DNA of 64,000 nucleotides, from positions 19,515,651 through 19,579,650 of the forward strand of contig NC_135563.1 in assembly GCF_964340395.1 (NCBI RefSeq), in the 5' to 3' direction. The position numbers and the translations under genes were made by a program. The notes under the pieces were generated by a model. The model saw nothing but the letters and a program-made list of their open reading frames with translations. It was not told the DNA's origin and searched no databases. Shown piece by piece: positions 38,534 to 49,107 of the stretch. How positions within the stretch are numbered: the stretch's first letter is position 1; each line of letters begins with the position of its first letter. Source of the DNA: Glandiceps talaboti. Taxonomy: Eukaryota > Hemichordata > Enteropneusta > Spengelidae.

Positions 38534-40067
38534 CTACGAAAACTGCCCTGGAAACTGTTTCTTTTTTAGAAATGAGGTCCAAACTTTTTCTGGATAAACT
38601 CTACGTTCACAATCTTCCCGATTTTCTGCATCTTTTTTCAAGACTTTATTGTCCATTTTAACACCTGGAGGATTGTACACCTTAAATTCTTCTCCATGTT
38701 GTATATCTTGAGAAGATTGTAAACAATTATTAGTTAATTTCACATTCATCTGACGCAGTTTTTCCACGTCTTCTTTCATACGTTCCATTCCATACATCTG
38801 GACTTTCCCCCAAAATGTTCTATTGAAATGTTCATAAAGTTTTACATCTCCAGAATTGAATTCCAAAATTGCCTTCCTGGTCACGTCATCCATTTTATGG
38901 ATGGATTTATCTTTCCTTGCATTTAGAGTGAAGAAAGTCATATCATTGAAATCCCAGCAGAGTAAATCTTTGAGAAGTATAATAGATTCTTCTATATACT
39001 CCATCATCATAACAAGTGAGAACTTTTTATCCAAGAATTCTATCATAGATTGGATCTCCCTATCATTGTAAAGATTATTTTCTGTCATTCCGAGATCATA
39101 TAACATAGAATTATGTCTGGTCTTTTTATAACATTTCATTGGATCAGCAAAGAATTTTTGCAAACTACTGGGATCAGAACTTCTCATTCTGCATCCTTTA
39201 CCGATATCAAAATAAGTGAAAAAACTTTCATAATGAGAGACAGGATCACGAATAATGGTGACATACACAGTATTTTCTGGCATCATTTCTGTCACTACTT
39301 TACTATTAAACCTCATGTGATGGCACAGTATATTATATATACCATCAGGAGATTCTAGAACAAACTTTTTTTGGAAGAGTTGTGGGTATGCAAATGATAT
39401 CTTGTTCTTTGGTAGCCCAACATGAAGGTTGTGGTTGTCTGCGTATCGAAATAGAATGTTTTGTACTGTTGTACTTCCAGTCTTGTGAATTTTCATAAAT
39501 GTTATGTTTTCCTTTGGTTGACACACAGCTGATTGTTTTTCATCCATATGCTGATGTAAACTTGTCTCATCAAAATGAAATGTATTCTTTGTGTAGTCAT
39601 CTTTGACAGTTCTGAAAAAGACAAGAAAGGGAAAGCAACTTTACATTACAATGCACTGCATTATATTGCATTATATAACATAACATAACATAACATAACA
39701 TAACATAACATAACATAACATAACATAACATAACATCACATCACATAATATCACATAATATCACATCACATCATATTGCATTACATCGTATTACATTGCA
39801 TCATATCAAGTTACATTACATCACATTTATTGACAATTTGCATATAAAACATTTGTGCAAATACATAATTTATTCATAATTTTCTGTAAGATATGAAACC
39901 ATTTTTAGCAATGTATTTCTTTGATACTCTATTGAGTACAAAGTTGACACATACCTTGATAGATGGTAATACAAAACAACAATCAGTATTAAGCCAATAC
40001 TCAGTGCAAGGCAGTGACGTTTACAAAATGTAACCATGGTGGTGTCTCCAATCTTCTCACAACACAT
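38534..40067 (-). CDS. Gal3ST-family galactose 3-O-sulfotransferase, type II Golgi membrane protein
   Basis: Family members transfer sulfate from PAPS to the 3-OH of galactose on glycolipids (sulfatide) or glycoproteins in the Golgi. Two coding exons: 40067-39955 and 39611-38534, joined in phase (AG + A), giving 396 aa (human Gal3ST1 is about 423). The short cytoplasmic N-terminus is followed by a hydrophobic signal-anchor (about 19-34, ALSIGLILIVVLYY), a stem and the catalytic domain. The 5'-phosphosulfate loop is ITFMKIHKTGST (about 74-85), followed by a family-typical NILFRYADNHNL. The 3'-phosphate motif is VYVTIIRDPVSHYESFF (about 153-169). A possible acceptor (TTATCATACAG) just before the start implies an upstream non-coding exon. 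The first ATG could be replaced by an in-frame ATG ten codons on. Paralogue identity (Gal3ST1 to 4) is not resolved. Confidence 0.92.
39668..39800. repeat. (ATAAC)n pentanucleotide array
   Basis: Perfect CATAA units (39676-39735) pass into degenerate CATCA/CATTA units, within the single intron that splits the sulfotransferase coding region. Confidence 0.95.
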
Positions 40068-41705
40068 TCTGTTCTGTATGATAACAAAATACTATGTACT
40101 GAAATTGATATTTGTTAAATTTTCAAACATGATATTTTAATTATATAAATTAATTACTCAGGTCATTCCGGTGGCTGTACCTAATTCCTTGTTTCTCATG
40201 ACCTGTTTCCAATCTGATAAAATGATAACAAAAATTAACAGCTGGGTTTTGGAAACTATCACAACATCACTGATTGTTCAATGGTGACCACAGAAGAGTA
40301 TCCGAGTGAAAAATTTCTTTCATGGATTAAATTTCGGAACTTTTAAATAATAAGAATTTTAAAATATGATTATGAATTGAATGTAATAATCACCAACATG
40401 TACACATACACATGTAAAATACATTTTTAGTAATTTTTAACCAACCAACCGACACATCATATTAAAAGTGTTACGATGAGAAACATAGCACCCTTATGCA
40501 ACAATGACAGATAAAGTATTGGGAGGTTATAGCACAGACACAAACTAAAACTATTGATTGTGAAAGATTATTTTACTGAAACATGGTGATTATAATTATA
40601 TTAGTATGACAAAAACATCACCCACTTGTTTGATCTAGGGAAAATATATACACCAAATGCTGTGTAGTAATAACATTCAAATGAAAAGGTTTGTCAACAA
40701 TTAATCTCCAAACCATGCAAATTGAATAACTTGTATTGTGAAATATCCTACCTAGTCGCTTGTACTTTTTGGAATTAAAATTAAATAAGTATAATTAATA
40801 ATTTAATTATTAAGATATTTTTATTTATTGTCATGGGGTTTGAGCACTGCTCAGGAAGTTAAATCACCCTCAAATAACATATATTAAAATACATAAATTT
40901 ATCTAAAAAATTATGATAATTTCATTTTAAAAAAGAAACTGTCAACAGTCTAAATCCTACTACCATAAAACCTTGACAATAATATGTGAGACCCAATGTG
41001 GAACTTGCAATACTGCACTCTTTCTCCGCTTCTCAGTGGTAATTACGGTTCATATTAGCTCTGGAAATATGCCCTCCGAATATTTCCCGAGCTCGGTTCA
41101 TATCATTTTTCCAAACAAATATAGTGATAGAAAAATGTAAATTACATACGTATCTGTCTGTATGTTACTGGCTGCTTGGTCGTAACGCCATCGATAAAAC
41201 TACAAACTACTGTAACACAATATCATAACGTACGCCATATGGTAAATTCTGTGAAGTCTAACAAGGCTGATACAACTAGTTTAATCCAATATCCTGAGAG
41301 CCCACGGTGAAGAGAATAACATTACGCATTGGCATACGAGCCATACCGTCTGTACTGACATGACCCCATACGGCTCTAAGGAACAGTGGGGTCACAGTGG
41401 GTCACAGTTTCTTCCGTAAACAAGTGCGCCATCTACGTTGACTCCAGGTTGACTCCATTCTTATAGCAGGAGTTTCATTGCACGTCTATGCAGCAATTTG
41501 GACTCTTGGGTCAATTCCAAAGGGAACAACACAGGGCGCCCAGGAACCGTGTTACAAATAGATAAATAAATAAGTAAGCAAATAAACAATATTTATGGGT
41601 AAATAAAATATCATTTTAAAACTCATTTCAATAGTATATTTTGGTTCTTTGTGTTTAATTTATGTATTTAGTTACTTGTAACATGATTCCCCAACTCTGT
41701 GTGCA

Positions 41706-41760
<55 letters not shown>
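41706..41760. repeat. (CA)n microsatellite
   Basis: About 27 CA units, uninterrupted. Confidence 0.97.
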
Positions 41761-41764
<4 letters not shown>

Positions 41765-42785
41765 TCAGTGTACAAATAAAATGTATATTTTCAATATTTA
41801 TATTGAGTTTTAGTAATTTCCTTGTGTTACAGCTGTAATAGAAATGAAATCTGTTGACCTTATTTTTTAATTTTTTGAAATACTGAAATTTGAAATCCAT
41901 GCATGTCAACTATTTGGTGTTTCCATTGTTTTAATATTTTTATAACAATTCTTACATAGAATATATTTTTTGGGATTCTTGTATAAAAAGTTGAGAATTG
42001 AATTTTTTTTTTAAGAAACAAAGATTTGCTGAAAAAAATGGGTGAGGTTGTAGGCGACATGAGAACAGTCAGACTCCATGACAACTGAATTTTGAAAACT
42101 TGCTTGAAATTTATTGAACTAAAAAATTATATTTGTACTATTTATATAGATATCATGCACAGCATGTTACAGAAATCAGAGGTCAAAGGTTAAATCCACA
42201 TGGTAGCTTGTAACACTGCTGACCTATCATTGATTATAGTATATACATTATTAATACAAGTATAAATTGCATGTATTCACATTTTCACAAAAAGTATGGG
42301 TTTTTTCACATCAGTCATCCACTGTGTGCATATACAATAATTATTCTTCTGTAAAATAAACCACAAATGATAACATTGCATTCTAAACAACCACGCAATA
42401 TCCAACAGTGTAAATTTCAAATAATTCTCCATCAATCAAAGTCTGTATTATAAATTTGGAATAAAATTTTCTCTCAAATACAAAAAAATAAAGTTTGGAA
42501 TCATTCATTTACAATCCCACTATGTTCTTGTTCAAAGTTTAGCTGTGAGTTAAATTCCCACTATCAGACATCCACAATAATGGTATTTAAATCTTTGTCT
42601 ATATGCATGGAAAACCAAGACACAAAAAAGACTTGGTACACCTGACAATGACTTTCCTATATGTTTTGAGATTTCTTTGTGGTACTATGTTTTCTATGTC
42701 TGTGTGCAAAAAATGGAATATAGCAGTCGTATGAATGTACAAAGGTTAAAATACAGAAACAATAAATATACAATAGGGAAAAATG

Positions 42786-42887
42786 TAGACTGTAAGATAC
42801 GTCGTGACGTTTCGCCCTCACCGGCCTCCTCTCTTAGGGGTTGGCCGATGGTTGAGGGCGCCCCGTCACGGCGTACCTTACAGACTA
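42786..42887. mobile_element. 102-bp CTGTAAGATACG inverted-repeat element
   Basis: The left end TAGACTGTAAGATACGTCGT and right end (complement of TAGTCTGTAAGGTACGCCGT) are inverted repeats of about 24 bp. Inside are CGCCCTCACCGGCCTCC and a facing GGTTGAGGGCGCCCCG. The element is GC-rich in AT-rich surroundings, with a shorter copy at 16799-16879 and fragments near 4890, 22755 and 34409. An RNA from it would fold into one compact hairpin. Confidence 0.85.
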
Positions 42888-43972
42888 GGAAAAATGCAAC
42901 TTAAAAGTAATCCTTCATAGAACTTCAATGATCAACTATGTAGTGAACTGATATTATAACACAAACAGTATTCTTTACACCATAGACCCTCTACTGTCTG
43001 TGCATATACCAACTCAGAAATCAACATCAAAACACATTTTGCTTAACCACACTCACAACCATGGCCAAGTTAACAACTATAACCAAGTTCATAAGTATAG
43101 CCAAAATCACAACTATGGCCAAGTTCAAAGCACAAGTTCCCAACAGTAAAACAATAGACATTTGCGACAGTGAAAATGTAGCTTCTTTGTACTCAAATAC
43201 TGCAGGATTCTATGAATGAATTCACAGGAAAACAAATTCTTACATTGTAGATAAGTTCAAATCTTTAAAGCACTTTGCTGTGATTGAAACTCTGGACAAC
43301 ATATGAATTTCTAGTGCGAGTCTAGAACACATACTCACAGCAGGACATTTCGGGACACATGTAGATGACACAAATCAGGCTTATGCTAGGGAGATTAAAA
43401 TACCCTATTCCTATTCCTAACCTAACCTGACCCTAAACCTGACTCCCTAGCTTGAATATAATATGCATGTAATGTACAGTTAGTTTACTGTTCTACAATC
43501 TTACTGACAATGCATTTTCCTATCAAATAATTCAGCATGAGTTCCAGATTAGTGATTGCTTTAACTACTGCAAAACTGAACAGCATCCTTGCACATAGAA
43601 ATTTCACGAAGTAGAATTTTGAAGGCTTGGCAAATCATAGATCAAGCTAGGAGGGAACCCCTTAAGATCTATGGGCAACTATAATACCAAAGTATAAAAT
43701 TCTGTTGTCTGCAGTATATATATTATTGATTACATAAGTTCTAAAATAAGTTCTTTCTCAATATCTAAATCTTGGACATACCATAACAAACATGGTCACA
43801 GAAGGATCCAGGTCTTAGAAAGCATGACTCCTGGATATCATTTGTATTCACAAGACAATTACTTGTCACAACGTTCCATCTTGCGTTGTCATGGTGCCAG
43901 TCTGACATCCCCTTCAGATGGTTAATACAGAAACAATTTTCAGTCAAATCTCATCTCTTCGAATTGTTTCCT

Positions 43973-45819
43973 TTAATTTCTATTAAAATTGACAGTAACA
44001 CCACTTGATCCCATGATGACAAAGTTTCCCCTGCCACGGATTTTAGCAACATTCTGATTGTAGGTCGCAGATGTAGATGACATCATATTAGTAGTACCAC
44101 GACCACCACCATCTGTACAGTCATGTCCACCACTTGGGGGCGCTCTCCTTACTAACTGCTGATCTTCTTTCCTTCTAACTGGTTGCACTGTGATGTGAGC
44201 AAAAAGAGAATTCAGTAATGAGTTATAGGAGCCTGTTTGTAGTGTGGTGAATCGATTGAAGTTGTTGGAGGACTATTACTTTCATTTTCCTGTATGTTGT
44301 TGTTGGTAATTCAGTGGTAATATTTAATTTACACAACCATGTAGCAGACTTTATCATCTTATATGTCAAAATTGTACATTAAAAAAACTTTTCTCTAGAA
44401 AAATACAGCTACAACTCCAGCTCAGTTTAAATACTGTATTATATTTACAATGAAAAATTGTTCCTGCTCAGTCAGTGGCAAATGCTTACCAGTAATTCTA
44501 TCCAGTCTCAACAATAACTTGTGTCATGCATTAAAGTATTGATTGACAGCTACATACAGTTCTTCACTCCTTCATTGACCCGTAATATGCTAATGAGGTC
44601 AAGGGTCATATGAAATGCATCACACCATAGAGGGCTGAAAACAAAATTTAGTAGTCATGAACTATCTCATTCTATTTTTTAATACCAGTATCAGGGGTTG
44701 GAGTAATGGAATGTGGTTATGTACCTGCTAAAGACTCTTGTATTGGTCTAGTTTTTTGCTTTGGGGACGTTGTTGTTTGTGTTGACGTTCTGAGATGATC
44801 GTTTTCACTGATTTGTGTTTTATCTAACATTTCTACTAAATGAGGATATGGTTCTCTCAAAGCTTCTCTGAATGTCTTGTACGCAAAACAACTCTTGGAC
44901 TTTTCTAGTAGATTTAGAAGCATGGCTGCTTTATCCTGCAAAATACAAAATAACAAATTTCAAATGTCAATATAATAATACTTATAATAATGTTAGATTT
45001 TTATGTAACGCTCTCCCACATTGTGCTCAAAGCACTTTACAATTATTACCCCTGGCATGAACCTATAGCCTTTTAAAGTATAGCTCTTAAAACTTTAACT
45101 CCCTGGGGAACATTACAATCTATTACAGCCTCTATAAAGTGTATAGGATTATAGCATTCACATTAAAACCTCTATTCTGCATAGTCCCAATTATACAACT
45201 GGGTTGATTGGACACACAACCATGGTTATAATCCTATAAGACTTGGACCATTAAAAACAATTCCCCCTATGTATGTTTTGCATCAACAGGTGTGGCTTTG
45301 CTGTAATTTTCAATACAATCAGCCCATACTTTGTTTAGCTATTGATTGCATTTGATGTTAACCATCTGACATTTCATGTACAGTTATTTGGTCATGCTTA
45401 TTTCTGCCCATTATATATTTATATTGATTAACTTAATTATGATTTTGGGTGATAAAATAGCACCTCAAAAGGCTTTTTAAATTTGAAATCTTGCAAATGA
45501 ACCCTACTACACTTGACATGTGTTCAGGGATTTCATGCAAGGGTTTATGGGAAAACCTGTTGTGATGACATCATGAATACCCAAATCACTTTGTTTTCAC
45601 ACACTTTACATTTTATCAGAAACAGGCAGAAAATAAGCATGATTGGACTTTTCCTCGATTGAAACTTACTCGTGATGTAGTTGCAGCCCTTACTCTTTCG
45701 TCATCATCAATATCAAATACAAAGTTGGCAACCAGAGTGTCTAATACATATCTGACATCCATAGTCGCAACAAGTGCTGCTCTGTTTTTACGTAAACGAT
45801 ACTTCTCATTGTACTCCAT
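43973..45819 (-). CDS. small CARD-domain protein with C-terminal GNFVIMG motif
   Basis: Three coding exons on the minus strand: 45819-45670, 44935-44725, 44187-43973. Splices are in phase (0, then 1) and total 576 bp (191 aa). Residues about 5-88 form a CARD: KNRAALVATMDVRYVLDTLV, the acidic turn DIDDDERVRAA, then DKAAMLLNLLEKS and TFREALREPYPHLVEML. This matches the six-helix caspase-recruitment fold of RAIDD/CARD adaptors, which pair with other CARDs in apoptosis or innate immunity. Residues 90-165 are a low-complexity linker. The last 21 residues contain RGRGNFVIMGSSGVTVN, discussed in the findings. The frame is open for a few codons before the chosen ATG within its exon (exon from 45836), so an upstream coding exon cannot be excluded. 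No catalytic or nucleotide-binding domain is visible. Confidence 0.85.
44990..45245 (-). mobile_element. SINE copy (3' part), opposite orientation
   Basis: TGTGCTCAAAGCACTTTACA, ATTATTACCCCTGGC and CCAATTATACAACTGGGTTG correspond to the complement of the element at 13385-13745. The tRNA-like head is not seen. It sits in the CARD gene intron between coding exons 1 and 2. Confidence 0.65.
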
Positions 45820-45849
45820 TTCTGTAGTTATGCAGTCTGAAAGAAACAA

Positions 45850-45912
45850 AATAACAACAAATCTTTAAAAAAAATAACAACAAATCTTAAAAAAAATAAC
45901 AACAAATCTTAC
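45850..45912. repeat. AACAACAAATCTTAAAAAAAAT short tandem repeat
   Basis: About three copies of a 21-bp unit immediately upstream (minus-strand sense) of the CARD exon acceptor. Confidence 0.8.
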
Positions 45913-45957
45913 ATCTATAGGACTAGACATAATTCAACAATTAACTTACATGATTAG

Positions 45958-46215
45958 GCGTAAAAAAACAAAAATTGTGTGGTTCCGATTACATTCAATT
46001 TTAAAATAGGTGGGATAGGTAGATTTTTTATTTCATTTTATTATACCAGTATTTGTCTTTCTGTGTGAGTGTCTAGTTCAGGTTTTCCATTGTTTTCCAA
46101 ATGGTCTCTGTGTTGTTTATTTCTTCCTATCAGATGTACAGCCATTACACCCACTATTTCTTGCGAGACTTCACAATTTTTGCGATTTTATTATTATTTT
46201 TCTTGAATATGTAAA
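45958..46215 (+). mobile_element. dispersed repeat, copy 1 of an inverted pair
   Basis: Matches 50885-51178 in reverse complement through GGTTCCGATTACATTCAATT, AATAGGTGGGATAGGTAGAT, TGTGTGAGTGTCTAGTTCAG and TTGCGAGACTTCACAATTTT. It lacks about 85 bp present in the other copy. Family not recognised; no open frame. Confidence 0.75.
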
Positions 46216-46484
46216 AAACAGCTTTTTTTATTTGGCCTTATTTAATTTTTGATGAAAAGTTGATCAAATATATCTTGATTAAATTAAATCAATTTCATGT
46301 GCAATGAAATTTGAGTTTTCTCTCTCCATTGACTTCATATAAATCCATATTCAAAAGAACCATTCATTGGTGTAATATTGTTACATTGTTTACAGCCACA
46401 AATGATTCAGTCTCTGTTCACCTGATTCTTTGCTGGAAGGATAAATATTCTACTGATCACCCTAGATTTGGAATTAAATATAAC

Positions 46485-46548
46485 TACTAACAATCCCATA
46501 GTCCTTTGCATCTGAGCATGCTCAGTTGGATTGTAACGTGGCTAACAC
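46485..46548. repeat. dispersed repeat around TGAGCATGCTCA palindrome
   Basis: CCTTTGCATCTGAGCATGCT plus CAGTTGGATTGTAAC matches, inverted, 29585-29620 (CAGACTGAGCATGCTCAGAT plus GCAAAGGACTATT). Two copies in this window. Confidence 0.6.
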
Positions 46549-46989
46549 AAATCATTTGATTTATGGCTACTTGTATTGGGTGTGTAAAACCTAAGAAGAA
46601 AACATGATCACTGCAGTGAGTTATTTATATTCGACAGCTATGGAGAGATGACACAGGATTCACCTGATAACAATGAGTCATTCTGCTTTGACACAATTTC
46701 ATCATACTATCCTGCAGGGTCATTCTTTATTGGTGACACCTTTTTTGCTGTATTTTCTTCACTTGATGACATGTTTTTTGCAATGTACATGGTATATTAT
46801 TTTACATGTGGCCTTATTGCTAAAATATGAATCATTTCAACTCTGGTATTCATATTTCCAAAAACCAGGTTACAAAAATTTGGCACATATGACACACTTT
46901 TCAATCCCTAAATTCATTCAAGTACACCAAAACTTAGTTTCTTAGACAAATAATTCATAAGAAATTTATTGTGCAATTTAAATATCTCT

Positions 46990-47128
46990 AATTATGTATT
47001 CAACCAATCACAGTCTATGGTGGAATGCCATTCGAGACCTGCTGGAAAGACGAGTCAGAGCAGACTTGGAAGGACACGAAAATTTAAAAAAATCAAAATG
47101 TCAGTTAGGATAGCAGAATAGTGTAGTA
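46990..47128. mobile_element. solo arm of the 17982-18858 element family
   Basis: TCAACCAATCACAGTCTATG through ATCAAAATGTCAGTTAGGAT and AGCAGAATAGTGTA matches the right arm at 18727-18858. No facing arm was seen nearby. Confidence 0.6.
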
Positions 47129-47807
47129 GCGGTAGTAGCAATATTATAGTCCTTGACATCTACTTCAATTACAACCTTTATCAAATTTCCTGTATCTTAT
47201 TTGTTTATCATTTATCAGTAGCAGTCACCACAATTTTGAGTGTTCAATGTAAGTGTCAAGTGATTAGACAGGGTCAGTTTCCTCAAACCATGGAAGTACA
47301 TTTGTATAAGGGGAAACCTTATACCTCCATACTCAAACTTTCTTCCTGTCTCACATCCACTTCTTTGAAATTTGTATTTCACATTTATTATTTACTTTTC
47401 TGTTAGTTGCTTCAAGCTGATTAAAATCCAATCTAGATGTCGGCTAATCATTCATTGCTATTTGACCTTCATTATTTTGCTTGAATTGACCTTCGTAGTA
47501 CATGTTTACATTTTTAGCCTTATCGCCTCCTCTCGTCGGATTTTAATCAGATTGTTGGTTGCTTGTACTTTCACCCCTTTATTTTCATGTAGGAAATAAA
47601 ATCTATTTCATTGATTCATTTCCTTGAGTCATTCCTTCATTCATTCATCCAAAATAATCAAAAATTGATGCTTCCAATTTCGATTAACATTTATCTTATT
47701 TTCAATCACAGAAAGAGAGGGTAAAGGTAAACATGGCATATTTTCAAATTGTATTCTGTATTTCATTTTCTCCTTTTTAACTCCATTAAGGAAGTGTAAT
47801 GTTATGC

Positions 47808-47840
<33 letters not shown>

Positions 47841-47882
47841 GTCTGTCTGTGTGTATGTCTGTGTCTGTTCATCTGTCTGATG
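47808..47882. repeat. (GT)n / (GTCT)n microsatellite with repeat leader
   Basis: GT and GTCT units followed by GTGGTCACGATATCTCAAAA, a phrase typical of the interspersed repeats that carry GTCC runs (compare 26180-26280). Confidence 0.8.
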
Positions 47883-48404
47883 TGGTCACGATATCTCAAA
47901 AACTCCTGCATCAATTCTAATGAAACTTGCTACACATCTTCCATATGGTAATAACAAGAACTGATTAGATTTTGGTAAACATCCAATGAACAATAATTAG
48001 ACATTTACATATATATAATTACTGTTTTTGGTAATTAGACTATATCTTTGAAATGCATACTTCAATTTCAACACTGTTATTCATATAGTTTATAACTTAA
48101 GACTAACATATTAAACACACATACTCCCATGACCTTAAACAACGTTTAAGGAAACAGGATATGTATACATGATCATGGCGTTAGTCTAATACCTGAGGTT
48201 CAGTGGTACTAGTATGTCTACACTCGAAAAACAGACATACAACTTACAAGTAAAAGGACATGAAATGTTACATCATAATGATCTATTTTAACATTTGATC
48301 TACTTCATTGTTCATCACATGTCTGGTGATAGACCTATCAATATGCGATATCCATAGATTACGCATTACACTATGTAAGGTAAACAAATTAAACTTTAAA
48401 GTTA

Positions 48405-49107
48405 CTCACCAAATCTGATCTGAAACCGTACCGTGGGAAGCGCTGTTTTTATATATGACTATTTACTACCAGTGTAACCAGTAACTGTCTTTCTGACTGT
48501 CCCGGCTTCGGTGAATGAGTGGGTGGGTAGCTAGATGTGGAAATCTTCTGTCTATTCTGACGCCGTGGTGTACGACTCATCCGGCTAAATATAGCATGCA
48601 AATTGCAATGTTCTGTGGTGTTGACTGTACTGCTCTCTGTTCACGACACGACTTGGGACTTTCCTTATTTGGTATTAATTCGTAGAATAGCGGAAATAGA
48701 AATGAAAGTACTTGGACTGAAGTTGGAGCACGTCTGAGTACGACAGAACTTGTGGTCACGTGATACAACTCACACATTGTTTTATTTCAAATTATAATAA
48801 TAGGAGAGTTACCGCCAGAAAGATTGTTTATTCGCCTTAATTGTAATATTAACAGAGGTAAACCGACAATACTCTTAACAATAGCTTGTGTATACATGTA
48901 GACGTAACGGTGTATGGGCGGGGCATTCAGGCTGGTCAGAGGTTATAGTTGTGACGACTTCTGATGACGTAAACATCTCAACATATGGACGCTGTGGTTA
49001 CAACCAAGGCATTGCAGATGAAGCAACGGGTAGCCTAGGAGCAAGAGAAGAGCTGCTGAGATCAATAGATGTATGATCAGTGACCAACAGTACTTTCCAG
49101 ATTTACC
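48405..49107. promoter_or_regulatory. shared promoter region between head-to-head CARD and SH3PXD2 genes
   Basis: On the minus strand a donor GATTTG|GTGAGT at 48410/48409 is preceded by a TATA-like TATATAAAAA (48455-48446). This fits a very short non-coding first exon for the CARD gene. On the plus strand, the region to 49107 would be 5' UTR and promoter of SH3PXD2. The stretch has more CpG than its surroundings and contains CACGTGA at about 48758 and TGACGTAA at about 48964. Exact transcription starts cannot be read. Confidence 0.45.

Larger units (their letters stand above)
40068..43972. other. 5' flank of sulfotransferase and 3' flank of CARD gene
   Basis: No coding exon was recognised. 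41030-41540 is higher in CpG and includes CTGGTAGGT-free unique sequence that could hold the sulfotransferase promoter. 41706-41760 is a (CA)n run and 42786-42887 a small inverted-repeat element. 43765-43950 has an open frame on the minus strand just past the CARD stop, most simply part of the CARD gene 3' UTR. Confidence 0.45.

Noticed and set aside
43765-43947. 60-codon minus-strand frame after the CARD stop
   Set aside because: No acceptor or partner exon and no recognised domain; most simply CARD-gene 3' UTR.
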